The translations under genes and the position numbers were made by a program. A stretch of 64,000 nt of DNA from Acidobacteriaceae bacterium (lineage in GTDB: Bacteria; Acidobacteriota; Terriglobia; Terriglobales; Acidobacteriaceae). This document shows, piece by piece, positions 17,315 to 26,765 of the stretch (position 1 is its first letter; each line of letters opens with the position of its first letter). The stretch covers positions 434,001 through 498,000 of the forward strand of contig JAOAPN010000013.1 in the NCBI GenBank assembly GCA_025462885.1. The letters are read 5' to 3'. The notes under the pieces are model-generated. The model saw only the letters and a program-made list of their open reading frames with translations, did not search any database and had not been told where the DNA came from.

Positions 17315-17345
17315 CTATTCGGAAGTTAAGGTCACTTCCGAATAG
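17315..17345. terminator. hairpin after sensor remnant
   Basis: CTATTCGGAAGT (17315-17326) and ACTTCCGAATAG (17334-17345) pair perfectly over 12 bp around the 7-base loop TAAGGTC. There is no T-tract. It lies 27 bases beyond the end of the DUF4118 fragment, so it may be the terminator of the former gene. Confidence 0.4.
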
Positions 17346-17486
17346 TCCGTCATCCAATATGAATATCAAGAGGAGTCCGCTTTGCCCTTCGAGATGACAT
17401 AAGGGGAATAACATACTTCACTCACCACGGCCAATTTCAGTGTGCGGCACTGAAGTGCCGCTAAAGGTTTCTGTTATTGTGCAGCC

Positions 17487-17714
17487 ATGATCTCTCCTAT
17501 CCGCTCCGGTCTGCTCTTGCTGGCAATCTGCATTTGTTCCTGCTCCATCACCGAAGCACAGCACATGAACGCAGCAGGCGCTCCCTGCCAGAAGACCAGT
17601 GGGGTGACCATAGCTCTCGACAGCTGCTTCGCCAGGACATACAGAGCTGCCGATGACCAACTGAATCAGCTTTACAAGCAGATTCGACAGGTGCTGACAC
17701 CTGAGCTGCCATGA
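17487..17714 (+). pseudogene. truncated LprI-like (DUF1311) lipoprotein/secreted protein
   Basis: A 75-residue frame with a signal sequence (ISPIRSGLLLLAICICSCS) followed by CQKTSGVTIALDSCFARTYRAADDQLNQLYKQI. This is the front half of the LprI/DUF1311 fold, whose members include lysozyme inhibitors. The usual second half with a Trp-Arg-Asp motif and later cysteines is missing, because the frame stops right after LTPEL. A truncated remnant is more likely than a functional short protein; it stands in otherwise decayed DNA. Confidence 0.5.
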
Positions 17715-18249
17715 TGTCATGCAAGCCAATGCAAGCTGAGCCTGTATGGATGCGGGGGAACGAGCTAAAAAAAGACAGAAGACAAGAGGGACGCGGCGGA
17801 ACGACACTGGAAAGAACTACCTCGCCATAAGCAATCTCTATCGTCCGACACTGAATCCTACAGAGAGAGATTCCCCCCACCTATGACCCTTTCGTGTCAT
17901 TTCTGCGACGTGTCCCGTTACGGGACCTGCGTCGGATGCTTAGCCATGTCCATTGCGATGTTTAAATAATGTCGACTTCCTGATGTTGTGTGCACGATAG
18001 GAACAACAACTCGGTTAGTGTCCAATTGACCAGAAATCGCCCGGTTACTCAGCGAGGAAACCAATAGGCAATCGTGAATGCTGACGGGTTCTTCGGGGTC
18101 CGGTCGGATTACGGTCCAATCGGAAACGATGCTCAGCTGGCGAGCAAAGGCCAAGTCACTTATTGAACAAAAGGAGGACCTGTGCAGGGCTCCATCGATA
18201 CGTGACGGCGGATGTAGCGATGCCTGGCCGTTGAGGTAGACAGGAGAGA

Positions 18250-19716
18250 TTATTGCGGCCCTATCCGCTCGGCGATCAACTGTGGCGACGCAGCGTTACT
18301 GGCGACATTGTCAGCGCCGACGAGAAGTTCAAACTGCTCAAAACCACCGTGTGGTGATCTGGCACGATGGAGCGCATCCATCATTAGTGATGGAGTTAAG
18401 AGGAACTTGGCGGCAGCTTCTGTGCCTGCCGTGTTCAATCCGGCCACGATAAGGACGTGCTCGGTACCGGAGAGGTTCGGGACATACGCAATAAGGCCAT
18501 ATGTGTGTTTCTCGGTTGGTGTGCCGTAGATCGTGTTTTCCCCTGCTTGAGGACGCGAGTTGATGATGCCTGATGGCTTGTCGTTGCCGGGATTGAAGCT
18601 GAAACGAAAGTTCATCCGGGGCTGAAAGAGTTCGATCCATGGGTTGGCTTCGCTTGAGCCGATCAGGATCGCGCTGCCGGTTCTGAGGTCGCCCATTCGC
18701 AGGTCCCGCGCGTATCGGACAATCGTTCGTTCCGGCACAACATCATCCAACTGAGACAGCTGTGCGACAAGCTCAAGATCGACCACGCTGGTATACCGAC
18801 GCTTGCCGAGCTTAAGTATCTCGGGAGCACCTGGCGCATCGTTCCGCTTAAGGTTTGTTCGATAGCTTCCGTTGATATAGTTGGCGAGAGGTAACGGCCG
18901 CTCAATAAGGCTTTGCATAATGATCAGGCCATCGTCGGAGGGAACAATGAAGGTATCGTGACTGCTACTAAAAAGTTGGGTCCAGAGCTTGTGCGACTCT
19001 GCTATCGTAGGGGACGCAACTGCATGTCTCACAACGGGGCGCGGAAACAGAAAAGCACATCCCAGACCTAATACAAAACCAACGCACAACACCAAACCCG
19101 CCCAATAAGGGCGACGTTTCAGATTCTCTTTCCAGGATTCATGTTTAGGAACAGAGTCAGGAGTCTCCATGAGGCTCGAGGAGAACGCATCCTCTTCAAC
19201 AGAAACAGTCTTTGCCGCCCGAACAGGGTTTTCTCCTGAATCCGCCTCCCCCAACGTCGTGGGCTCTGAGTTGGTCAGTTCGTACGATGGGAGACTCGTC
19301 TCAATCCTCCGCATAGAGAAGGATGGAGCATAGCCGCCACGAGGAATCTCGAGCAGTAGATTCTCTTCCTTGCCTTCTGTCGCGAAGTATTCATCTAAGC
19401 GCTTGCGAAGATTTCGCGCGTAGCTGCGAACGATATTGTCTTCGCTCGCGTCGTAGCCTTCGGCTCTTCCGAAGACCAGAACGCCAAGCTGCTGCTCCGT
19501 AATCTCATCTGCGCGATCACGAATATGGCGGTCGACGATATACAACAGGAAGTCGGCAAGCAGCCGCGAACGTCCGAGAGTTCCGCTCGCGGCGATTCGT
19601 TGCGCAAGCTGCCAGCGGGGATCCTCTGCATGACTATGTGCGTTGGTTACATCCGCGTCGGGCGAGCGCAAAACGAACCCCGTAGAGATCTTCTGCGATG
19701 GTCCCAGGGTCTGCAT
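18250..19716 (-). CDS. membrane-anchored winged-helix regulator
   Basis: About 488 residues. The N-terminal part (roughly 35-140) is a winged-helix/OmpR-like DNA-binding region of the type seen in Acidobacteriota, with LLADFLLYIVDRHIRDRADEI, ITEQQLGVLVFGR, NIVRSYARNLRKRLDEYFAT and LLLEIPRGGYAPSF. A linker and one membrane helix (WAGLVLCVGFVLGLGCAFLF) follow. The C-terminal half resembles a periplasmic sensor domain without a known name. The start is uncertain: the frame is open to 19815, but the Met at 19716 sits nearer the domain. A close architectural paralogue lies at 40146-41459. It is divergent from the TonB receptor at 20020, which it may control. Confidence 0.8.
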   Translation of the reverse strand: MQTLGPSQKISTGFVLRSPDADVTNAHSHAEDPRWQLAQRIAASGTLGRSRLLADFLLYIVDRHIRDRADEITEQQLGVLVFGRAEGYDASEDNIVRSYARNLRKRLDEYFATEGKEENLLLEIPRGGYAPSFSMRRIETSLPSYELTNSEPTTLGEADSGENPVRAAKTVSVEEDAFSSSLMETPDSVPKHESWKENLKRRPYWAGLVLCVGFVLGLGCAFLFPRPVVRHAVASPTIAESHKLWTQLFSSSHDTFIVPSDDGLIIMQSLIERPLPLANYINGSYRTNLKRNDAPGAPEILKLGKRRYTSVVDLELVAQLSQLDDVVPERTIVRYARDLRMGDLRTGSAILIGSSEANPWIELFQPRMNFRFSFNPGNDKPSGIINSRPQAGENTIYGTPTEKHTYGLIAYVPNLSGTEHVLIVAGLNTAGTEAAAKFLLTPSLMMDALHRARSPHGGFEQFELLVGADNVASNAASPQLIAERIGPQ

Positions 19717-20019
19717 GTGTTCTTTCGGCGTTTTGCTCTTTAGGGCAAGTTTAGTATCCCGAGATGAACCTCTCATGAATCGGTTGGCTGTAAGCCTCGT
19801 ACACCGCGTGCTCACGATGGGTAAAAGGCTCCAATTCCACCCGTTCTCAAAAGACTTAGCTCGACCACAATGTGCAAATTGCTTTTACACGCGGATAACC
19901 CCTACCGCGAAGTAGCGTGCTGCTTCAGAGTGGGAAACATCGGGACAAACGATGACTGGCGGTTCGCCACCGATATTTCTATGGCAAGTCCGCAGCCCGA
20001 GCGGTAATGGAGGCAGTCT

Positions 20020-23000
20020 GTGATTGTGAATGGTTTGCTATCGAATATCTGGAAACAGTTCGCGCAGATCCAAAGGTCCCGAGAAAAGAGACTTACCTGG
20101 AACCAAGTTCTGTTGGGATTTCTTACGTTTATTGCGGCAGCATTGTTCGTCCCAGGTGCATTTGGCCAGGGACTTACCGGATCGATCGATGGCACGGTGA
20201 CCGACTCCAGCGGAGCCTCAGTTCCGAGTGCCACCATCACGATTCGCCAAAATGAAACAAACAACGTGCACACGGTGAAGAGCTCCGATGCGGGCACCTA
20301 CGCCGTTCCACAGCTTGCTCCCGGCCAGTACACCATTACGATCGAGACGCCCGGCTTCCAGGTCTACAAGAGGGAAAACGTTACGCTCGCTATCGATCAG
20401 GTGGCCAAGATCGACGCAAAGCTAATCGTTGGCTCGCAGGACCAAGTGATCAACGTCACAGACGAAGCTGCCGTCATCCAGACAGAGACTTCTTCTGTCG
20501 GCCTCAACATCGACAGTGCCACCATTCAAAATACTCCTCTCAACGGACACGTCAGTATACTGGGCCTTATCAAGCTCGCCCCCGGCACGCAGGCTGTCGC
20601 TGCCCAGGACCAGGTCCCGGTGCGCGGTGTCACGCTCGCGTTTGGAACGAACCAGCGCAACTCCTATGGCGACGCCGGCTTCACGTTCGACGGCGTCATC
20701 AATGAAGAAATAGAGTTGCAACGCGGTGAAGGCGAGGTACCTCCGCTCGACGCTGTCTCTGAATTCAAGGTGATTACGCAAGGCGCGCCGGCGGAGTTCG
20801 GTCAGGCAAACCAGGTCATCGTCGCAAGTGCCAGCGGAACGAACAAGCTGCATGGCGAAGTGTTGGAATTCAACCGCAGCCGGGGGACCGGCGCCAAGCC
20901 GTACTTCTTTGGCCCTAGCGCCTCAGCTCCTGCGCGTCCGCCCTATCAGCGCAACGAATTCAGCTTCAACCTCAACGGCCCTGTCTATCTGCCTCATCTT
21001 TACAACGGCAAGGACCGCACCTTCTTCTTCGCCAGCTACGAGGGATTCCGCCTCACGCAGTCAAACCCGATCAACAGCACGCAGCCCACGGCGGCACAGC
21101 GCGTTGGAGATTTCAGCTGCTTCCTCGCCGGCGGAAGCTGCGCCACGGCTGCCTCCCCGAACACGGTGATCGTCAACGTGGTCACAAAGCAGCCGTTCCC
21201 CGGCAACAAGATCAACATCCCGCTCAACCCAGTGGATCTGAAGCTACAGGATCTGCTCTTTCCCCAGAGCACCACGCAGTCCGTGGGCGTGAATACCCTG
21301 GAACTCATCCCGCACGACACCAATGTCGATCGCTTCAACCTGCGCTTCGATCATCGCTTCAGTGATCGCGATCAGATTCGCTTTACCTGGCTGCGCGCTT
21401 TCTACGGTCCGTTCAAGGACGTAGGCACTTCAAGCCTCGCAGGCGGCGTGGCACGGGATGGCGAGCACAACTCGATCTTCGTGGTGGGCTGGACTCACAG
21501 CTTCTCGCCAACGCTGGTGCTCGACAGTTATGTGTCGTATCTTCATTTGCCGCTCTACCGCGACGCGCAGAACTACCAGACCGACTTCTCCAGCATGATC
21601 CCCGGCCTTAGCCCGCAGTTGCTGAAGGGAGCGCCGTCGATCAACATCACCAACATCACCGCCATCAGCGAGGCGGGATCGAAGAATCTCGAGCAGACCT
21701 ATCAGGGCAACGCCTCGCTCAGCAAGGTTCTTCCGAAGCACACAGTCAAGGCGGGCATCTCCTATCTCTTCAACAGCGCCTGGCAAGACAATTCCACCTC
21801 GCATGGCGCTTTCACATTTACGGGACGCTACACAGGCATCGCCTATGCAGACTTTCTGCTGGGCTACCCGAACACGACTTCCAACGCTACTCCGGCCGAT
21901 TACGTTACGCGTTACAACTCCAGCCAGATCGGCATGTATCTGCAGGATGACTGGAAGGTTCTGCCAAAACTTACCTTCAACTATGGCATCCGGTATGACC
22001 TGCAGCACTTCTTTGACAACCCATACGGCACGGAATCGCTCTTTGTGCCCAGCGTAGGCAAGGTTGTGGTCTTTGCCAACTCCTATCCGGCCACGGCCAA
22101 TCCGCTTTACCAATCGTTGACGGTTTTGGCGCCGCAGGTCGGTCTCCCTACCTCCATGTTCGAGTATCTGGGCCAGGCTAAGACCAATATCGCCCCACGC
22201 TTCGGCTTCGCTTATCAGGTGCGCCCAAACACTGTGGTGCGTGGCGCGGTCGGCCTCTACTACAACCTTCTGCCCTCTGCTTATATCGATGGCGGCTTTG
22301 GCAACCTGCCCTTCGTCAGCACGGTCAACTACACCAATACGACCACTCCCTCAATCACGATGAATGCGCCCTTTGCGGCAACGGCCACCGTTCCTGCAAA
22401 CCCCAGTGTGATCGCGCAGAATCGCACCATCACGCCGTATACCGAGCAGTACAACCTGGCAGTGGAGCACCAATTGCCAGGGGCCATCGCGCTTCGGATA
22501 GGCTATGTGGGACAGCGCACCGTTCATCAGAACAACCATGGTGGCTCCGGCAATACTGAGCCTGACCTGAATTACGCTCCGCCCGGAACGACGACACAGC
22601 AGTCGCGCCGTCCCTTTCAGCCTTTCTCGACAATTACGAACGCCTTTGCACCGCTCTACCACACAACCAACAACTCGCTGCAGATTGGCGTACACAAGCG
22701 GTACCGTCAGGGCATTACGGTAAACGCGGAGTACCAGTGGACGCGCGTGCTGGGCGTGGAGAACCACCAGAACCCAACAAACATCGGCGACTCGTATGGC
22801 AACATCGGCGGTATTACGCCTCAGGTGCTGCAGGTGAGTTACGCCTATGAGCTGCCCTTCGGCAAGGACAAAGCATTTCTCCACAGCAACGGAGAGATTG
22901 TGAACCGGATCGTTGGCGGATGGCAGCTTGCCGGCATCACCACCTTCCAGACTGGCCAGCCCTTCTCTGTGACCTACACGGCGCCTGGTTCGCAGGTGTA

Positions 23001-23361
23001 CGGAGCGAGCGGGCGCGCCGACCGTGTTCCGGGTGTCTCACTTTACCCAGCCCAAAAGACACTTGGGCAGTGGTTCAATCCCGCTGCCTTCGCCGCGCCG
23101 GCACCATATAAGTTCGGCAACTCCGGCTACAACATGCTGTGGGGTCCGCGCGCTCAGAACTGGGACATGAACCTGGTGAAGAACATCACACTGGGTGAGC
23201 GCTATTGCATCCAGTTGCGGGGCGAGGTCTTCAACGTATTCAACCATCCCAATTTCGGGGTTCCCAGTTCCGCAGTCAGCAACCCTGCATCCATGGGCGT
23301 CATCTCGTCCGTAGTCAGTGGAAGCCGCACTATCGAGTTCGCCGGTAAGTTCAACTTCTAA
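20020..23361 (+). CDS. Oar-like TonB-dependent receptor with carboxypeptidase-regulatory domain
   Basis: A 1113-residue outer-membrane receptor. The signal region (VLLGFLTFIAAALFVPGAFG, about residues 30-50) is followed by a CarboxypepD_reg beta-sandwich (GSIDGTVTDSSGASVPSA...). A plug follows (about 130-270), then a long Oar/OmpA-like 22-strand barrel ending in EFAGKFNF with the terminal Phe typical of outer-membrane insertion. In this phylum such receptors import polysaccharide fragments or siderophores. The start GTG at 20020 has GGAGG 6 bases upstream. The PHP-domain gene begins 72 bases after the stop, and the pair is likely one uptake/processing unit. Confidence 0.93.
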   Translation: MIVNGLLSNIWKQFAQIQRSREKRLTWNQVLLGFLTFIAAALFVPGAFGQGLTGSIDGTVTDSSGASVPSATITIRQNETNNVHTVKSSDAGTYAVPQLAPGQYTITIETPGFQVYKRENVTLAIDQVAKIDAKLIVGSQDQVINVTDEAAVIQTETSSVGLNIDSATIQNTPLNGHVSILGLIKLAPGTQAVAAQDQVPVRGVTLAFGTNQRNSYGDAGFTFDGVINEEIELQRGEGEVPPLDAVSEFKVITQGAPAEFGQANQVIVASASGTNKLHGEVLEFNRSRGTGAKPYFFGPSASAPARPPYQRNEFSFNLNGPVYLPHLYNGKDRTFFFASYEGFRLTQSNPINSTQPTAAQRVGDFSCFLAGGSCATAASPNTVIVNVVTKQPFPGNKINIPLNPVDLKLQDLLFPQSTTQSVGVNTLELIPHDTNVDRFNLRFDHRFSDRDQIRFTWLRAFYGPFKDVGTSSLAGGVARDGEHNSIFVVGWTHSFSPTLVLDSYVSYLHLPLYRDAQNYQTDFSSMIPGLSPQLLKGAPSINITNITAISEAGSKNLEQTYQGNASLSKVLPKHTVKAGISYLFNSAWQDNSTSHGAFTFTGRYTGIAYADFLLGYPNTTSNATPADYVTRYNSSQIGMYLQDDWKVLPKLTFNYGIRYDLQHFFDNPYGTESLFVPSVGKVVVFANSYPATANPLYQSLTVLAPQVGLPTSMFEYLGQAKTNIAPRFGFAYQVRPNTVVRGAVGLYYNLLPSAYIDGGFGNLPFVSTVNYTNTTTPSITMNAPFAATATVPANPSVIAQNRTITPYTEQYNLAVEHQLPGAIALRIGYVGQRTVHQNNHGGSGNTEPDLNYAPPGTTTQQSRRPFQPFSTITNAFAPLYHTTNNSLQIGVHKRYRQGITVNAEYQWTRVLGVENHQNPTNIGDSYGNIGGITPQVLQVSYAYELPFGKDKAFLHSNGEIVNRIVGGWQLAGITTFQTGQPFSVTYTAPGSQVYGASGRADRVPGVSLYPAQKTLGQWFNPAAFAAPAPYKFGNSGYNMLWGPRAQNWDMNLVKNITLGERYCIQLRGEVFNVFNHPNFGVPSSAVSNPASMGVISSVVSGSRTIEFAGKFNF

Positions 23362-23372
23362 AACTCACTCGT

Positions 23373-23409
23373 GCCATCTCTGTCTTTTGCTTGCAGCCGC
23401 AGAGATGGC
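23373..23409 (+). promoter_or_regulatory. intercistronic hairpin
   Basis: GCCATCTCTG (23373-23382) and CAGAGATGGC (23400-23409) are perfect 10-bp arms around a 17-base loop. It lies between the TonB receptor stop and the ribosome site (23418-23424) of the next gene. Without a T-run it could equally be an attenuator, a partial terminator or an mRNA-stability element. Confidence 0.45.
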
Positions 23410-23433
23410 CCACCCTCAAAGGAGACCTATTTC

Positions 23434-24636
23434 GTGCTCGCTTCGCATCTTTTCTCTGGCCTTCTGGCCTTCACTCTTTTCAGCGGCGTAGCTGTCGCAC
23501 AGCAGCAGGACCACGTCAACCCCTGGGCTCCCACAGAGCTGCATAACCTCGCTCCGATAGCCAGCCTTACCGACGGCGTCTGGATGAAGGGCGACCTCCA
23601 TGTCCACTCCGGTCACAGCAAAGAGGCCAGCAACAACTCAGTTGGCCACATTCTCTCCTACGCAAACTCCATCGGCTTCGACTACATTGCGATCACAGAC
23701 CACGACAATCACGTCCTCGGCGATGTTGCCCACAACACCTGGACCGACCCCGACTACAAATCCGGCTCGCCCATCCTTCTCTACGGAGCGGAGTGGACCA
23801 CCACACGGGGTCACGGTAACGTTTTTTCTGCCACGTCGTACGATCACCAGCGTCTCTATGATGTGCGCGACCAACGCGACATTGTGGTCGGAGCGGTGAA
23901 GAAGGAGTTGGGAGTTCACCTGTCGGCCAACCATCCAAGCGGCAAGGACCATTTCGGTTACTCGTACGATATGGTCGACTCCATCGAGGTGTGGAACTCA
24001 GCTCTGTGGTCGAAGAATGCCAACGCAATCATGATCTGGGACGATATGCTGTCCTCGGGCCGCAAACTGACGGGCAGAGGCGGCAGTGATGCTCATCACG
24101 GCATCCCGGATACGCCGGAGCAGGCGACCAAGAACAGTGCTCAAGCTAAGTACAACTACATTGGTACGCCGACGACGTGGGTGTTTGCCAAGGAGCGGAC
24201 CCGGCGGGCAGTGATCGATGCTCTCACGAACGGGAGAGTTTCGGTCAGTGCAAACCCGTATGCTCCACGTGTCGAGTTCTACGCCGATCTGGATCAGGAC
24301 GGCAAGATGGACATAATGATGGGCGACAATGCCAAGGCCACGGGCAAGCCAGTCAAGTTCCGTGTGCAATTGACGGGTAAAGCAGTGCTTGCCGACGCCA
24401 CCTACACCGTGAAGGTCGTCAAAGACGGCAATCCGTTCAACACCTACACGCTGATGGGCAAGACGCCGATCGCAGAGTTTACCGATACTCCGGCAGAGAG
24501 AGGACGGACATTCTACCGCGTGACCGTAGAAGGCCCGGCAACCCCATACCCCCAGGTGCCCGAGTCGATGAAGCTGAGTGAGCCTATGGTGGGGTTATCG
24601 AACCCCATTTACTTCAACTTCGACCCAAACTTCTAA
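23434..24636 (+). CDS. secreted PHP-domain (CehA/McbA-type) metallohydrolase
   Basis: A 400-residue protein with signal peptide (LASHLFSGLLAFTLFSGVAVAQ) and a polymerase-and-histidinol-phosphatase fold. Metal-site motifs are WMKGDLHVHSGHSKE (about residues 51-65) with two His, FDYIAITDHDNHV with Asp-His, VHLSANHPSG with the third His cluster, and GGSDAHHG near residue 215. CehA-type members hydrolyse carbamate or phosphate esters. A C-terminal beta domain follows. GTG at 23434 is preceded by AAAGGAGA and starts the signal peptide; the frame extends to 23371 without a ribosome site. It follows the TonB receptor. Confidence 0.88.
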   Translation: MLASHLFSGLLAFTLFSGVAVAQQQDHVNPWAPTELHNLAPIASLTDGVWMKGDLHVHSGHSKEASNNSVGHILSYANSIGFDYIAITDHDNHVLGDVAHNTWTDPDYKSGSPILLYGAEWTTTRGHGNVFSATSYDHQRLYDVRDQRDIVVGAVKKELGVHLSANHPSGKDHFGYSYDMVDSIEVWNSALWSKNANAIMIWDDMLSSGRKLTGRGGSDAHHGIPDTPEQATKNSAQAKYNYIGTPTTWVFAKERTRRAVIDALTNGRVSVSANPYAPRVEFYADLDQDGKMDIMMGDNAKATGKPVKFRVQLTGKAVLADATYTVKVVKDGNPFNTYTLMGKTPIAEFTDTPAERGRTFYRVTVEGPATPYPQVPESMKLSEPMVGLSNPIYFNFDPNF

Positions 24637-25330
24637 ACTAGAATCGGAGTATCAAGCTGAGATGTGGATTCGGAACCCACGTTTTTCCGATGTCTTGATT
24701 GTCGCGAAATCGCCGAGTCGCTCATCGAGGCGGATTAGTACCCTGAAATCAGCTCATGATGAGCAATTTGTTTACTCGTCACAAGTGCCCTTTGTGTAGA
24801 GTACTTCCACGGTCCTTACAAGAAAGGCAAACATTCTGATTGAATCGGCGACGTGTCTTTCCGATTTATTGAGGGGAAACCAACCGCCTGCCGTAGGCTG
24901 GTACCCTGTCTGCAGCACGCAACTTCTTAGCGAGATTGAAGATAATCAAGTTTGCTGACTCGGCTCATCAGAAGGTCTACTATCCCGAGGATCGCAGACA
25001 TCGCCTCTGGATCAGTCCGCGGCTTATCTATGGATTACTTGCACTTGTTTTTGCAGCCTTTGCCGCCGCGTGGATCCAACGCCTGGCGTTTGGCATGCCA
25101 TATATTCCAATCGACGAGGCACTCGATCAGGGCAAGGTCAGTGGACCGCACGGGTTTCCCGGATGGTTCTCAATTGGCACATTCAGGCCAATGCGCTCAT
25201 CGAACCAGCATAGGTGGGGCGGTGATGACTTCCGAGAAGGGCGTTTCCGGAGACCGATCACGGAAACGGTTTCATTGAGGCTCCCCCGGGCACTCCCTCA
25301 CAGTGTGCGGAATACCCATCCCTAACAGAC
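24637..25330. other. gap with one possible broken membrane-protein frame
   Basis: About 690 bases between the PHP gene and the convergent membrane gene. A frame at 24936-25325 begins ADSAHQKVYYPEDRRHRLW and has one strong membrane helix (IYGLLALVFAAFAAAWIQRL), then FGMPYIPIDEALDQG and GPHGFPGWF. It then turns Arg-rich and nonsensical. The first 80 residues look like the membrane anchor of a cytochrome-b561-like or molybdopterin oxidoreductase subunit, which is a weak guess. I regard it as a fragment. Confidence 0.35.
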
Positions 25331-25738
25331 TCAATCAGGTTTCCAACGGTTACCGGGTTGCAGGATGTATTGTCTTACGACGTATCTCCACGGAATGAGC
25401 GGAATGAAAATGACGACCATGAGACAGGCCCGGATATCCTCCGCAGCTGCGGCGTTGACTTGGTGAGCAGACCACAGGGGCAGAGCGAACGCAAAAAGGT
25501 AGATCGTCTTCCAGATCAACTCGAAGAGCAGCAAGGGCAGCATCTGCAAGGGATAGCGTACTCCGAGGACAGCTGTGAGGCCCAGCCCCGCTAGTAATGA
25601 AAGTTGAATGCCGTGCGCGACAGCGAAATTCGGTGTGTGGTGGATGACAGACGGCCACATGTATAGTCCAAGGCCGACGGCGAGGATCAGATAGCAAAGG
25701 CGCAAGGTGTAAAGCCGTACAAGTGAAACCTCATTCAT
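25331..25738 (-). CDS. small four-helix membrane protein, unknown function
   Basis: A 135-residue protein with four clear hydrophobic segments (about 11-30, 42-60, 66-86 and 100-118). Between them lie RYPLQMLPLLLFELIWKT and the polar end YILQPGNRWKPD. It resembles uncharacterised small membrane proteins seen widely in soil bacteria; I cannot name a function. The ATG at 25738 is preceded by GAGGTG. It stands alone, with about 350 bases of non-coding DNA on its 5' side. Confidence 0.75.
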   Translation of the reverse strand: MNEVSLVRLYTLRLCYLILAVGLGLYMWPSVIHHTPNFAVAHGIQLSLLAGLGLTAVLGVRYPLQMLPLLLFELIWKTIYLFAFALPLWSAHQVNAAAAEDIRACLMVVIFIPLIPWRYVVRQYILQPGNRWKPD

Positions 25739-26091
25739 GGCAGCACCTCGATAGTTCGGAATTTGCTGTCTATCATACGGGTCATATAGCGGACTGTCTG
25801 GATCCGTAGCGGCAAGTTAGCTTCTGTTTACCAAAGAGGCTGGTCGATGAGTGCATTGGCGATTTCGCGTCAATCCAGGATCATTCCTGACGAAAAGCGC
25901 GTATATGAACGCGACTGGATCGTCGAGGTCTCGTTAAGAGTTAGAGGAAAGTCCTGTCTTTTCAATGCGCCATTGTTGCCGTTCACAATGAATGGTCGCT
26001 CTCGTTCCGTGTCCGAAATTGCTGTATTCCTGTCGTGGCGCATGCCCAGCAAAGACACTACAGTTGACGTCGAAGGAGCAACAACGACCAG
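25739..26091. other. divergent intergenic region
   Basis: This 353-base gap separates the small membrane protein (minus) from the HD protein (plus) and must carry both promoters. An open frame through 25847-26467 is Ser/Arg-rich and overlaps the HD gene, so it was not called. No repeats or hairpins stood out. Confidence 0.5.
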
Positions 26092-26739
26092 ATGTCAAAT
26101 CTATCCTCAGCTCTCATCATTCCCGATTCCTTGCTTGCGAAAGAAGCCACAGATCTCCTGCGTGAGCATTCCACGGATCTGCTCTTTAATCACTCGATAC
26201 GCGTCTACTTCTTCGCGGCTGAGCAGGGCTGTCAACGAAAGCTTCGCTTCGATCCTGAACTTCTCTACGTCGCGGCCGCATTTCACGATTTCGGTCTCAT
26301 TAAGAAATTCTCGAGCCCAGACGAACGCTTCGAAGTCGATGGCGCGAACGCGGCCCGTCAATTCCTCACCGCACATAAGGTCCCTGAAGAACAGGTACAA
26401 CTTGCCTGGGAAGCCATTGCTCTGCACACCACTCCGGGCGTCGCTCAGTACATGCGCCCCGAAGTAGCTCTACTCTATTCGGGAGTCGGTCTCGATGTGC
26501 TTGGAAGAGGCTTCGATCAGTTTCCTTCAGAGTTGCGCGAGAAAATCGTGGCCGAATATCCTCGAAAGCACTTCAAGGCAGGCTTCATCCAGGAGTACTT
26601 TGCCGGCTTTGCGCACAAGCCCGGCACGACCTACGGCACCGTGAATGACAGCATCTGTGAACGTCTCATCCCTGGTTATAAAGCTCCTAATGCCTGCGAC
26701 GTGATAGCTGCATCTCCCTTCCCCGATTCCGACTACTAA
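26092..26739 (+). CDS. HD-domain hydrolase (cyanamide-hydratase-like family), copy 1
   Basis: A 215-residue metal-dependent HD protein. Ligands are visible as His in LFNHSIRVYFF (about residue 39), the His-Asp pair in AAAFHDFGLI (about 68-69), and His in AIALHTTPGV (near 115). The segment DERFEVDGANAARQFL is a signature of this branch, whose members include cyanamide hydratase-like enzymes and uncharacterised hydrolases. A second, clearly homologous copy is encoded on the other strand at 27936. An MDR oxidoreductase starts 26 bases downstream. The substrate is unknown. Confidence 0.88.
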   Translation: MSNLSSALIIPDSLLAKEATDLLREHSTDLLFNHSIRVYFFAAEQGCQRKLRFDPELLYVAAAFHDFGLIKKFSSPDERFEVDGANAARQFLTAHKVPEEQVQLAWEAIALHTTPGVAQYMRPEVALLYSGVGLDVLGRGFDQFPSELREKIVAEYPRKHFKAGFIQEYFAGFAHKPGTTYGTVNDSICERLIPGYKAPNACDVIAASPFPDSDY

Positions 26740-26765
26740 TACAGCGACTTCCACGGAGTGAAGCA

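Larger units (their letters stand above)
16470..18249. other. decayed region without intact genes
   Basis: About 1.8 kb between the blaI promoter and the winged-helix regulator. Apart from the DUF4118 remnant and the truncated LprI-like frame listed separately, I see no gene I can support. The frame at 16497-16805 encodes a hydrophobic 102-residue product without recognisable family or ribosome site. Region 17740-18249 has only short frames with no features. Confidence 0.5.

Noticed and set aside
25847..26467. 206-codon frame overlapping the HD gene start
   Set aside because: Ser/Arg-rich product without motifs, and it overlaps the clear HD-domain frame in another phase.
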